Origin: Deltaproteobacteria bacterium
GTDB taxonomy: Bacteria > Myxococcota_A > Polyangia > Haliangiales > Haliangiaceae
Length of the DNA stretch: 47,214 nt
Direction: 5' to 3'
Assembly: GCA_021413675.1 (NCBI GenBank)
Contig: JAIOQA010000057.1
Span: forward strand, 1-47,214
The notes under the pieces were generated by a model. The model did not search any database. It had not been told where the DNA came from and saw only the letters and a list, made by a program, of their open reading frames with translations. The position numbers and the translations under genes are program-made. This document shows positions 7,997 through 15,617 of the stretch, piece by piece (positions within the stretch are counted from its first letter, which is position 1; every line of letters starts with the position of its first letter).

Positions 7997-9169
7997 ATGC
8001 GCCTTCGCGTCCTCGGACTCCTGCTCGCCGCGACCATCGCCACCACCGTCGCGCGCGCCGACGACGCCGGCGCCCGTCCCGCCGAGCGCCCGGAGAAGCA
8101 GGCGCTCCGCCTGGTGAACGCCTACCGCGCCGCCGCCGGGCTTCCGCCGGTCAAGCTCGACGCCAAGCTCAGCAAGGGCTGCATGGAGCACGCCGCGTAC
8201 ATGCGCGCCAACCGCGGCACCGACGCGATGGCCGGGCTGAACGCGCACACGCAGCGGCCCAACCTGCCCGGCGCGACCCCGGCTGGCGCCGCCTGCGGCA
8301 AGGCCGCCGATCTGTTCCCCGGCGTCTCCGATCTGCAGGTCGCGGTCGACGGCTGGATGGCGTCGCTCTACCACCGGCGACCGGTCCTGACCCCGTCGCT
8401 GGCGCGGATCGGCGTCGGCTACGCGCGGCTGCCCGACGGCTCGCTGATGGCCGCGCTGATGTTCGTCAACGACAAGGACGCCACGCCTGCGCGCGCCGTG
8501 ATGTACCCCGCCGATCGACAGACCGACGTGCCGCTCGAGTTCGGCAACGAGGTGCCCAACCCGATCCCCGGCAACGGTCGCGGCGGCTATCCGATCACGC
8601 TCCAGTTCCCCGCGTTCGATCCGGTGACCGCGGTCAAGGCGACCTTCACTGACGGCAAGGGCCACAAGGTGCCGTTCTATCTGTCCGACCCCGAGCACCC
8701 GGCGACCTCCTTTGGCCAGTACGGCGTGATCTGCGTGATCCCGAAGGTGCCGCTCGCGGCATCGAGCCGCTACACGGTCGCGATCGACGCCACCTGGAAT
8801 GGCCAGGCGGGCCACTGGAGCACCACCTTCACGACGCTGTCGCTGCGCGCAGTCGACGCCGCCGACGAGAGCGCGATCGCCCAGGCGGTCGGCGTCGCCA
8901 GCCGCGTCCGCGGCACCGTCCTGCAGGGCGGCGAGATCGACGGCGGCACCGTGTTCCTGCAGATCGGCCAGGCCACCGGCAAGCGCTACAAGATGGTGTC
9001 GGTCATGATGCCGCCCGCGGTGTGGCGCGAGGTCGGCGGTGGCGCCGAGCCATCGACGTGGACCGGCAAGACGGTCGAGGTCGAGGCCACGCCGGTCGTG
9101 GTCGGAAAGGTGTACGCGAATCTCCCGATCAGCGTCGCGGCGCAGGTGCGGGTGATCGCGGCGCCCTGA
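7997..9169 (+). CDS. Secreted CAP-superfamily (SCP/PR-1-like) protein
   Basis: 390 residues. The N-terminus RLRVLGLLLAATIATTVARA is a Sec signal with an ARA cleavage site. Residues about 30-155 match the bacterial CAP domain: QALRLVNAYRAAAGLPPVKLDAKLSKGCMEHAAYM near the start, and YHRRPVLTPSLARIGVGYA in the second half, where CAP proteins carry a conserved His. The C-terminal half is beta-rich (about 170-290 immunoglobulin-like, about 295-390 unknown). CAP proteins bind or cleave diverse ligands outside the cell; the role here is unknown. A GTG five codons earlier is less likely because the signal peptide begins naturally at this ATG. Confidence 0.85.
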   Translation: MRLRVLGLLLAATIATTVARADDAGARPAERPEKQALRLVNAYRAAAGLPPVKLDAKLSKGCMEHAAYMRANRGTDAMAGLNAHTQRPNLPGATPAGAACGKAADLFPGVSDLQVAVDGWMASLYHRRPVLTPSLARIGVGYARLPDGSLMAALMFVNDKDATPARAVMYPADRQTDVPLEFGNEVPNPIPGNGRGGYPITLQFPAFDPVTAVKATFTDGKGHKVPFYLSDPEHPATSFGQYGVICVIPKVPLAASSRYTVAIDATWNGQAGHWSTTFTTLSLRAVDAADESAIAQAVGVASRVRGTVLQGGEIDGGTVFLQIGQATGKRYKMVSVMMPPAVWREVGGGAEPSTWTGKTVEVEATPVVVGKVYANLPISVAAQVRVIAAP

Positions 9170-9203
9170 CGGATCCGGACGCGCAGGGCGTCACCCTGAG
9201 GAA

Positions 9204-9233
9204 CCAGCTGAGTCTCCTCACGTTTTCAGCTGG
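9204..9233 (+). terminator. Inverted repeat downstream of the CAP gene
   Basis: Perfect 8-base arms CCAGCTGA and TCAGCTGG flank a 14-base loop, 34 bases after the CAP stop. T residues fall inside the loop rather than after the stem, so it could equally be a regulatory palindrome for the next gene. Confidence 0.3.
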
Positions 9234-9327
9234 GCGAGGCGACCGGCGGGCGCGTCCATGGCGGATCCGCCCTCCCGTCGGCGCCCCGATGGCCGATGAT
9301 CGAGAACGTACCCAATCGAGGCCAGCC

Positions 9328-9897
9328 ATGAAGATCGCGAATGTTTCAACGGGGAGCCAACCGACCGGCATGCCGAGCGTGCCCACGTCGGTCTCGAAGG
9401 ACGACCTGACGAGCATGCGCGACCACCTGAAGCAGGGCGGGCAGGACACCGGCTCGATCGACAAGCTGATCGCCACGTTCGACAAGGCGGCCGGCAGCAA
9501 CGGCAAGATGTCGATGACGCAGTTCAAGTCCTTCGCCTCCGACAACGGGGTGACGCTGCCCGATCCGAGCAAAGGCCCCCCGGGCAACTCGGGTGGAGCA
9601 CGCCGCGCCGGACCGCCTCCGTCCGGGGGAATGCCGCCGGCGGGCGCGCATGGCGGCCGCGGCGGACCCGGCGCAGCGACGGCCGCGCCAGCGACGTCGG
9701 GCGCGAGCAGCGGCTCGTCGAAGGATGTGACCATCGAGTCGGATTCCGATCTGGAAAAGGCGGCGAACCAGGGCGATCAGAAGGCGCTCGCCGAGCTCAA
9801 GCGTCGCGAGACGGAGCGAGCCCGGACACACGAGCAGTCGGTCCTCGACTCGGTCGACGCCTCGCTTCTCGGTGCAAAGAGCGGCTCCGTCGAATAG
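9328..9897 (+). CDS. Low-complexity protein of unknown function with an EF-hand-like segment
   Basis: 189 residues. The start was set at the ATG preceded by GAGG seven bases upstream; the reading frame is open further up but shows no coding character there. Residues about 25-70 hold two helices with an intervening DKAAGSNGKMSMTQF that resembles a degenerate EF-hand loop but lacks the regular Asp/Glu ligands. Residues about 75-130 are Pro/Gly/Ala-rich and probably disordered, followed by an acidic-then-basic helix (LEKAANQGDQKALAELKRRETERARTHEQ). There is no signal peptide. I do not recognise a family. Confidence 0.55.
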   Translation: MKIANVSTGSQPTGMPSVPTSVSKDDLTSMRDHLKQGGQDTGSIDKLIATFDKAAGSNGKMSMTQFKSFASDNGVTLPDPSKGPPGNSGGARRAGPPPSGGMPPAGAHGGRGGPGAATAAPATSGASSGSSKDVTIESDSDLEKAANQGDQKALAELKRRETERARTHEQSVLDSVDASLLGAKSGSVE

Positions 9898-10333
9898 TCG
9901 GGAGGGCGCCGCCGGCCCGCGCGAGGCTTGTGGGCCGCGATCGCGGTCGCGCTTGCAGGCCGAGCAGTCACGCAACGCCGTGAGCGACGAGCTCGATCAC
10001 CTCGGCTACCGCGCCGAGGACTTCCTCCGCGAGCGCCAGACCGCTGCGAACGATCCACGGGTCGCGCTGCCCTGTGGTTCACCGTAGTTTAGATGGGTCC
10101 AGATGCAGCCGCCCGACACGATCCGGGGCGAGTTCGAACGTTTCCTCGACCTCGACTGGGAGTGCGCGGGGTAGCGGGCGCGCTTGCTCGAGGAGGTGAT
10201 CGCCGCGCTCGGTCCTCTCGTGGTGGAGTTCTCATGCCCATGGCGCACGTCCCGCGCCGAGGGCGCACGCGACCTGCCACGGTCGCACGCAACCTCGCAT
10301 CGCCCTCGTCACGGGACCTGCGCCTTCGAGGGC
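9898..10333 (+). other. 436-base gap with scraps of decayed coding sequence
   Basis: No intact gene is supported. A coding-like stretch at about 9978-10085 reads ELDHLGYRAEDFLRERQ and runs to a stop. A second begins at ATG 10103 (QPPDTIRGEFERFLDLDW), hits TAG at 10172, and continues in the same frame as RARLLEEVIAALGPLVVEF before losing coding character. The frame then opens straight into the four-helix-bundle gene. This looks like remnants of one or two inactivated genes, though I cannot name them. Confidence 0.3.
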
Positions 10334-10678
10334 ATGAACCCCACCACGAACGGACCTCGCTTTCGCGCGTACGATCTCGCCCTCGAGGCGCTGCAGCTGC
10401 TCGCTGCGCCAGTCGCGCGGATCCGCGCCGCGGATCGCAGCCTCGCGGATCAGCTGCAGCGCGCGGCGGCGAGCGCCGCGCTGAACATCGCCGAGGGCGC
10501 GCACCGCCGCGGCCGCGATCGCGCGCACTTCTATCGGATGGCCGCCGGTAGCGCCTCGGAATCGCGCGCGACCCTCGAGATCGCGGCCTCGCTCGCCTAC
10601 GTCGATCGCGCCGAGGTCGCCGCCGCGTGGCGCGCGCTCGATGGCGTCGTCGCGATCCTCTGGCGCTGCACGCACTGA
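10334..10678 (+). CDS. Four-helix bundle protein (S23/TIGR02436-like)
   Basis: 114 residues from ATG 10334. The pattern matches the 23S intervening-sequence protein family: FRAYDLALEALQLLAAPVARI, then ADQLQRAAASAALNIAEGA and the late helix SASESRATLEIAASLAY. These proteins form pentameric four-helix bundles and are often encoded in rRNA intervening sequences, but also stand alone in genomes, as here; their function is unknown. The frame is open upstream through decayed sequence, but the family's N-terminus fits this ATG. No Shine-Dalgarno site is evident. Confidence 0.8.
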   Translation: MNPTTNGPRFRAYDLALEALQLLAAPVARIRAADRSLADQLQRAAASAALNIAEGAHRRGRDRAHFYRMAAGSASESRATLEIAASLAYVDRAEVAAAWRALDGVVAILWRCTH

Positions 10679-10915
10679 GCGCGCGGGCGCCCGTCCGTCG
10701 CGCGATCGCGCCAACGCGCGCAGCGCGGCACCCGCCCTCGCCCAGGGCGAGTTCCGCAGCGCCACGACCGAGCACGGGTCTACGCGACCACGTCGGAGGC
10801 GCGCTCGGGCGCCGATGCGCGCGATCTCGTCACGCGAGGACTGTCTGAGCGTCTGAGCCCTGGGCGAGTGGCGGCGTGTCGCGCGAGAGCGCGTGCTCGT
10901 GCGTCGCGCACGACC

Positions 10916-11080
10916 GGGACGGGGACAGGGACCGGGACCGGGACCGGGACCGGGACCGGGACCGAGACCGAGACCGAGACCGAGACCGACACGGCCACAG
11001 GCACGGCCACGGCTGCGGACTCGGACACGGACACGGACACGGCCACGGCCACGGACTCGGACACCGACCCGGAGCGGCCC
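10916..11080 (+). repeat. Hexanucleotide repeat tract with G-quadruplex potential
   Basis: Eight runs of three or four G (10916-10960), mostly in the unit GGGACC, are spaced by two or three bases. They are followed by four copies of GAGACC (10964-10987) and then degenerate GGACAC/GGCCAC units to about 11080. Regular G3N3 spacing on the plus strand meets the standard four-run G-quadruplex pattern twice over. It lies 20-200 bases before the HIT start. Gradual drift from GGGACC to GAGACC to GGACAC suggests slippage expansion followed by mutation. Confidence 0.85.
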
Positions 11081-11100
11081 CGCCGGCCCAGCGAATGCGC

Positions 11101-11106
11101 TAGCTT
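11101..11106 (+). promoter_or_regulatory. -10-like TAGCTT, six bases before the HIT ATG (leaderless candidate)
   Basis: TAGCTT ends exactly six bases before ATG 11113 and no Shine-Dalgarno site lies between, so a transcript starting at the usual distance would begin with AUG. Confidence 0.45.
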
Positions 11107-11112
11107 CCCTGC

Positions 11113-11523
11113 ATGGCCGAGACGGTGTTCGCGAAGATCGTTCGTGGCGAGATCCCCTGCCACCCGGTGTACGAGGACGAGCTGGTCCTCGCGTTCCTCG
11201 ACATCAACCCGCTGTCGCGCGGGCACGTGCTGGTCATCCCCAAGGCCACGGCCGAGACCCTCGACCAGGTCGACGATGACACCGCGGCGGCGCTCGGGCG
11301 CGCCCTGCCCCGCGTCGCGCGCGCGGTCATGAAGGCGACCGGCGCGACGGCGTACAACGTCCTGCAGAACAACGGCGCGAGCGCGCACCAGGCCGTGTTC
11401 CACGTGCACTTCCACATCATCCCGAAGTACGACGACGGCACCGGCCTCGGCATCAGCTGGCGCATCGGCGCGCTCGGCGAGGACCCCAAGGGCCTGGCCG
11501 CCGCCATCGCCGACGCGCTGTGA
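11113..11523 (+). CDS. HIT-family nucleotide-binding hydrolase (HINT/PKCI-like)
   Basis: 136 residues. The catalytic histidine triad is H97-V-H99-F-H101 followed by IIPKY, and the N-terminal part has the HINT markers IVRGEIPCHPVYEDE and FLDINPLSRGHVLVIPK. HINT enzymes hydrolyse AMP-linked phosphoramidates such as AMP-lysine in the cytoplasm. The length and the Cys near position 20 are standard. It starts six bases after a TANNNT hexamer and its stop overlaps the next gene's GTG by four bases (GTGA), coupling it to the aminopeptidase. Confidence 0.93.
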   Translation: MAETVFAKIVRGEIPCHPVYEDELVLAFLDINPLSRGHVLVIPKATAETLDQVDDDTAAALGRALPRVARAVMKATGATAYNVLQNNGASAHQAVFHVHFHIIPKYDDGTGLGISWRIGALGEDPKGLAAAIADAL

Positions 11524-12548
11524 CCCGGCGCCTGCTCGCCCTCGCCGCGCTCTGCGCGAGCGGCTGCATGACCACGCGCTACCTGGCGCAGGCCAGCTAC
11601 GGGCAGTTCGATCTGCTGGCCAAGGCCCGGCCCATCGACGAGGTCATCGCCGATCCCGATGTCTCGCTGCGGGTGCGCACGCTGCTCGCGGGCATCCCCG
11701 ACATCAAGGCCTACGGCGCGAAGCGCGGCCTCGATACCCACAAGAACTACAAGACCTACGTCGAGCTCCCCGACGACGCCGCGGTCTGGTTCGTGGGCGC
11801 GTCCAAGCCGCTCGCGTTCGAGCCGCGGCAGTGGTGCTTCCCGATCGCCGGCTGCTTCGCCGGCCTCGGCTGGTTCGATCGCGAGGACGCCTTCGATCAC
11901 CGCGACCAGCTGCTCGCCGAGGGCTGGGATGCGTTCGCGCGGCCCGCCGCGGCCTACTCGACCGGCGGCTGGTTCCCCGATCCGGTGCTGTCGGCGATGC
12001 TGTCCGAGGGCGACGACGCCTGGGCCGAGCTCGCCAACGTCATCCTGCACGAGTCGGTGCACGCGACCGTGTTCATCCCCGACGAGCCGTTCTTCAACGA
12101 GGCGTTCGCCGAGTACGTCGCCGATCGCATGGCCGACGACTGGGTGCGCGAGCGCTTCGGCGAGGCCTCGGCGGAGCTCGCCGCGTATCGCGAGAGCCAG
12201 GCCGACCGCGCGGTCCGCACCGCGCGCGAGCTGCGCGCCTACGACGACCTCGCCGCGCTCTACGCCGGCCACGAGCCCGACGCCGTGAAGCTGACCAAGA
12301 AGGCCGCGATCATCGACGCGATGGTCGCCGACCTGCAGCTGCGCTACCGGCCCGACAACGCCTCGCTCATCGAGCTGCGGGTCTACCGCGCCGCCGGCGA
12401 CGGCTTCGCCACGGTCCAGGCCGCGTGCGGCGGCTCGCTCGAGCGGATGCTGGCCGCCGGCAAGCGCCTGCGCCGCGCCGACTTCACCAAGGAGCTCGAG
12501 GACAACCTCGGCCACGTGCTCGCGCACATGGCCGACCTGTGCCGATGA
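11520..12548 (+). CDS. Putative zinc aminopeptidase lipoprotein (PF10023/COG4324-like)
   Basis: 342 residues, GTG start overlapping the HIT stop. The N-terminus RRLLALAALCASGC gives a lipobox with Cys16. Metal site: H177-E-S-V-H181, with Glu194 in FFNEAFAEYV as likely third ligand, preceded by the family signature GWFPDPVLSAML. The conserved N-terminal block (YLAQASYGQFDLLAKARPI) is typical of this predicted aminopeptidase family. It would act in the periplasm, anchored to a membrane. The family's peptidase activity is predicted from the HExxH motif rather than something seen here. Confidence 0.85.
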   Translation: MTRRLLALAALCASGCMTTRYLAQASYGQFDLLAKARPIDEVIADPDVSLRVRTLLAGIPDIKAYGAKRGLDTHKNYKTYVELPDDAAVWFVGASKPLAFEPRQWCFPIAGCFAGLGWFDREDAFDHRDQLLAEGWDAFARPAAAYSTGGWFPDPVLSAMLSEGDDAWAELANVILHESVHATVFIPDEPFFNEAFAEYVADRMADDWVRERFGEASAELAAYRESQADRAVRTARELRAYDDLAALYAGHEPDAVKLTKKAAIIDAMVADLQLRYRPDNASLIELRVYRAAGDGFATVQAACGGSLERMLAAGKRLRRADFTKELEDNLGHVLAHMADLCR

Positions 12549-12599
12549 GCAGTGACGAGAAACTGGATCAACTTCCCGCGATCAATCACGTTACCTACA

Positions 12600-12604
12600 G
12601 GAGG
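12600..12604 (+). promoter_or_regulatory. Shine-Dalgarno site GGAGG that sets the MepA-like start
   Basis: GGAGG ends four bases before ATG 12609. This is one of the few canonical ribosome binding sites in the window and rules out the longer in-frame start upstream at 12552. Confidence 0.7.
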
Positions 12605-12608
12605 CCAC

Positions 12609-13460
12609 ATGCGCTTGGCAGGAGCGGCGATCGCCGCGTTGATCGTGTCGCTGACGCTCGCCGGAGAGGCGCGCGCCGATCGCTGGCACACCGTGGCCCC
12701 GCACCAGACCCTCCGCTCGATCGCCAAGCGCTACGGCTGCTCGGTCGCCGAGATGAAGCAGGCCAACCAGCTCGACGGCGATCGCATCGGCGCCGGTGAG
12801 CGCCTCATCATCCCCGAGTGCGACGACGACGACCGGCCCAGGAAGATCGAGCTCGTCGATGGTCAGAGCATCGGCAAGCCGTGGCACGGCCGGCTGGTCA
12901 AGCCCGCGCGCCTCGCCGACGGCCGCGGCTATCACATCCGCCGCTCGTACCGGACCTACGGCGCGACCCACGTCGTCGGCTATGTCACCCGCGCGCTGGC
13001 CGAGGCCCACAAGAAGTTCCCCAAGGCCCACGTGCTCGCGGTCGGCGATCTGTCGCAGAAGAGCGGCGGCCAGATCAGCGATCACCACTCGCACCAGACC
13101 GGTCGCGATATCGACATCGGGTTCTTCTACAAGAAGAAGCCGGCCGCCTATCCCGACGCGTTCGTCACCGCGAACGACAGCAACCTCGACTGCGAGAAGA
13201 CCCTCGGGCTCATCGAGCGGTTCGCGGCGTCGCAGGGCAAGCCCGGCGGCGTGAAGATGATCTTCCTCGACTTCGGCGTGCAGGGGATCCTGGTCCGCTG
13301 GGCCCGCGATCACGGCTGGGACGACGATCGCATCGAGCGCCTGTTCCAGTACCCGCACGGCCGCGGCTCGAGCGATGGCCTGGTCCGCCACGAGCCGAAC
13401 CACGCCGATCACTTCCACGTCCGCTACAACTGCCCGCCCGACGACGATCGCTGCGAGTAG
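12609..13460 (+). CDS. mepA: Secreted LysM-MepA: penicillin-insensitive murein endopeptidase
   Basis: 283 residues. A Sec signal (1-23, ending EARA-D) is followed by a LysM domain (about 26-69: WHTVAPHQTLRSIAKRYGC to IGAGERLIIPE) that binds peptidoglycan. The rest is an M74-family MepA domain: SDHHSHQTGRDIDI supplies zinc ligands His162 and Asp169, and HADHFHVRYNC supplies His268/His270. MepA cleaves D-Ala-meso-DAP cross-links in the periplasm. E. coli MepA lacks a LysM, so the fusion gives its own wall-targeting module. Strong GGAGG site four bases upstream. Located 60 bases after the aminopeptidase on the same strand. Confidence 0.9.
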   Translation: MRLAGAAIAALIVSLTLAGEARADRWHTVAPHQTLRSIAKRYGCSVAEMKQANQLDGDRIGAGERLIIPECDDDDRPRKIELVDGQSIGKPWHGRLVKPARLADGRGYHIRRSYRTYGATHVVGYVTRALAEAHKKFPKAHVLAVGDLSQKSGGQISDHHSHQTGRDIDIGFFYKKKPAAYPDAFVTANDSNLDCEKTLGLIERFAASQGKPGGVKMIFLDFGVQGILVRWARDHGWDDDRIERLFQYPHGRGSSDGLVRHEPNHADHFHVRYNCPPDDDRCE

Positions 13461-13507
13461 GCGCGCACGAGTGGTCGCGCGCCGCGAGATTGGCGACACT
13501 GCGGTCG

Positions 13508-14044
13508 ATGACCGACGTCTCGATCCGGCCCGCCCGCGCCGACGACTTCGACGCGATCGCGGCGATCACCAACCACTACATCACGTCGACGGCGATCCAC
13601 TTCGGCGACACGCCCGAGACTGCCGACGGCATGCGCGCGCTGTGGCGCGACGGCCAGGCGCGCTACCCGTGGTTCGTCGCGCACGACCACGACGGCGCGG
13701 TGATCGGCTACGCCAAGGACGCGGCCTACCGCACCCGCGCGGCCTACGCGTGGATCACGGAGGCGGGGCTGTACCTCGCGCCAGATCGCCGCGGCGGCGG
13801 GGTGGGCACCGCGCTGTACACGGCGCTGCTCGGCGAGCTGCGCGCGCGCGGGTTTCGCTCGGTGATCGGCGGCATCGCGCTGCCGAACCCGCGCTCGGTC
13901 GCGCTGCACGAGCGGCTCGGGTTCACGTCGGTCGGGGTCGTGAAGGGCGCGGGCTGGAAGTTCGGCGCCTGGCACGACGTGGGCTTCTGGCAGCTCGCGC
14001 TCACGGACGACGGCGGCCCACCGGGCGCGCCGCCCGGCAGCTGA
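13508..14044 (+). CDS. GNAT acetyltransferase, phosphinothricin-acetyltransferase-like
   Basis: 178 residues. The sequence matches the Pat/Bar/YwnH branch: IRPARADDFDAIAAITNHYI at the start, then YAWITEAGLYLAPDRRGGG with the acetyl-CoA loop RRGGGVGTALY, then NPRSVALHERLGFTSVGV and GWKFGAWHDVGFWQL. These enzymes N-acetylate small amines such as phosphinothricin, methionine sulfoximine or sulfone; substrate is not determined by motifs alone. Start at ATG 13508; the frame is open much further upstream inside the MepA gene but that is a shadow. Confidence 0.88.
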   Translation: MTDVSIRPARADDFDAIAAITNHYITSTAIHFGDTPETADGMRALWRDGQARYPWFVAHDHDGAVIGYAKDAAYRTRAAYAWITEAGLYLAPDRRGGGVGTALYTALLGELRARGFRSVIGGIALPNPRSVALHERLGFTSVGVVKGAGWKFGAWHDVGFWQLALTDDGGPPGAPPGS

Positions 14045-14063
14045 ACGCCGCGCGACCCGGTGA

Positions 14064-14069
14064 TAAGGT
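14064..14069 (+). promoter_or_regulatory. -10-like TAAGGT with extended TGA, six bases before the FKBP ATG
   Basis: TGA-TAAGGT ends six bases before ATG 14076, again a leaderless geometry with an extended -10 dinucleotide TG. Confidence 0.45.
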
Positions 14070-14075
14070 CGGCTC

Positions 14076-14432
14076 ATGGCGATGACCACGACCGCAACCG
14101 GCCTCCAGTTCGAAGACACCGTCGTCGGTACCGGTGCTTCTCCCCAGCGCGGCCAGACCTGCGTGATGCACTACACCGGCTGGCTCTGGGTCGACGGCGC
14201 CAAGGGCGCCAAGTTCGACAGCTCCGTCGACCGCGGCCGGCCGTTCACGTTTCCGATCGGCCAGGGCCGCGTCATCAAGGGCTGGGACGAGGGCGTGGCG
14301 ACGATGAAGATCGGCGGCAAGCGCACGCTGCTCATCCCCGCGGAGCTCGGCTACGGCGCGCGCGGCGCGGGCGGCGTGATTCCGCCGAACGCGACGCTGC
14401 TGTTCGAGGTCGAGCTGCTCGGCGTGCAGTGA
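14076..14432 (+). CDS. FKBP-type peptidyl-prolyl cis-trans isomerase
   Basis: 118 residues, a single cytoplasmic FKBP domain with no signal peptide. Conserved positions are present: MHYTGWL, KFDSSVDRGRPFTFPIG, the active-site VIKGWDEGV, and AELGYGARGAGGVIPPNATLLFEVELL. The enzyme speeds prolyl isomerisation during protein folding. It contains a small insert (VDGAKGAK) after the first strand relative to the minimal FKBP. Monocistronic by position, with a 240-base gap after it. Confidence 0.95.
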   Translation: MAMTTTATGLQFEDTVVGTGASPQRGQTCVMHYTGWLWVDGAKGAKFDSSVDRGRPFTFPIGQGRVIKGWDEGVATMKIGGKRTLLIPAELGYGARGAGGVIPPNATLLFEVELLGVQ

Positions 14433-14672
14433 TCGATCGCGCCTGAGCACACGAACGCGCGTCGCTGATCGCGCGAATCGTGGGCCGCATCGCACGTTCG
14501 TCGATCGATGATCGCGTGCGATCCTCGTCGAGGAACGCCGCACTTTCGTTGCTGCGGCCTCGCGGCCTCACCGAATTCCGGAAGCCTCTCCGGATTCCGA
14601 AGAGCGCGATGGCGCGCGCGCGAGGAATGTCGCGCGCCTGCGATCGGCACGCCGCGTGCTGAAGGCCGAGGC

Positions 14673-15545
14673 ATGTCCACGACAGAGATCTTGTCCTCGA
14701 CTCAGCTCTCGTCGAACCGTGTCTGGGGTCAGCTCGGCGCCACCACCGCCGCGGAGATCCTCGACGGCTGCCGCCGAAGCCGCATCACCGGCGAGGTGCG
14801 CTTCCACGCCGATGGCCGCGACGCGATCGTCGAGCTGCGCGCCGGATCGATCGAGCGCGTCGAGCTCGATGGCGCGACCGGCGACGCCGCACTCGAGCGC
14901 CTGAGCGCGCTCGCCGAAGGCACGTTCGAGGTCGAGCAGCGCCTGCCCGATCTCGGCGGCGCGCTCGGCTCGGCGGCGGAGTTCCACGGCGACCTCGCCG
15001 AGATCCCGCTCATCCAGGTGATGCGGCACGTGGAGGCCCACGCGCTGACCGTCACGATCACGATCGTGCGCGAGTGGGATCGCGCGACGATCGTCTACCG
15101 CGACGGCGACATCGCGAGCGTCGAGGTCAACGGTGACACCGACGAGGATCGCCTGGGCGAGCCGCTGGCCTGGGCGAGCGGCGCGTTCCGCGTTCGCGCC
15201 TCCGAGCTCGAGCTACCGGTGCCGTCGCGCCGGGCGCCGCGCCGCGCGCCGACCGAGCCGTTCCAGATCGGCCACGTCGCCGGCCTGCGCCGCAACGCGC
15301 GCGCACCCGAGCCGAGCGCGCCCGAGGTGGTGTTCGAGGCCGAGGGCAGCGCGCCGCACGCGGTGCCGGTGTTCGAGATGCCGTCGGTCAGCGCCCCGAT
15401 CGCCGCCGCGCCCCCGCCGGTGTCCGAGGCGCGCGCGTCCCGCGCCGCCACCGCGGTCCCGCTGCGCGGCCCGCGCGGCCAGCTGCGCCGCCTGCTCGGA
15501 CGCGCGCGCCGCGTGCTCGACTGGCTCGACGCGCGCATCGCCTGA
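14673..15545 (+). CDS. DUF4388-like (PATAN-type) regulatory protein
   Basis: 290 residues in two similar N-terminal units: GQLGATTAAEILDGCRRSRITGEVRF (about 14-40, through 100) and GDLAEIPLIQVMRHVEAHALTVTITI (about 107-130, through 180), each followed by a GxIxxVEx beta-turn and an LxxLxxLxEGxF tail. This is the pattern of DUF4388 domains, common in myxobacterial and cyanobacterial signalling proteins. Residues about 185-265 are Pro/Ala-rich and disordered, and the C-terminus is a short basic helix. The partner is unknown. ATG 14673 was chosen; longer forms extend into non-coding sequence. Confidence 0.65.
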   Translation: MSTTEILSSTQLSSNRVWGQLGATTAAEILDGCRRSRITGEVRFHADGRDAIVELRAGSIERVELDGATGDAALERLSALAEGTFEVEQRLPDLGGALGSAAEFHGDLAEIPLIQVMRHVEAHALTVTITIVREWDRATIVYRDGDIASVEVNGDTDEDRLGEPLAWASGAFRVRASELELPVPSRRAPRRAPTEPFQIGHVAGLRRNARAPEPSAPEVVFEAEGSAPHAVPVFEMPSVSAPIAAAPPPVSEARASRAATAVPLRGPRGQLRRLLGRARRVLDWLDARIA

Positions 15546-15617
15546 TCGCCCGGCAAACTTCGATCGGCCGGGATCCCGGAAGAATCGAAGCCGGGCCCGG
15601 TGCGTCGGACACCGAGC

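Larger units (their letters stand above)
10679..11112 (+). other. 434-base gap holding a simple-sequence repeat and the HIT promoter
   Basis: No gene is supported here. The first 230 bases are unremarkable GC-rich sequence. From 10916 to about 11080 the sequence is a degenerating hexanucleotide repeat (separate entry). The last bases carry TAGCTT in front of the HIT gene. Frames through the repeat are open on both strands only because the repeat lacks stops. Confidence 0.5.

Noticed and set aside
10868..11332. Open frames through the hexanucleotide repeat encoding Thr-Gly, Arg-Asp or Ser-Val dipeptide runs
   Set aside because: Repeats lacking stop codons are open in several frames on both strands; no start signal, and the frame runs over the HIT gene in the wrong phase.
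13461..14044. Longer version of the acetyltransferase starting inside the MepA gene (frame open from 12818)
   Set aside because: The family N-terminus (IRPARADDFDAI) starts at ATG 13508; upstream translation is an Arg/Pro-rich shadow of mepA.
14574..14596. Imperfect hairpin AATTCCGG/CCGGATT between FKBP and DUF4388-like genes
   Set aside because: One bulged base, short stem and no T-tract; not convincing as terminator or operator.
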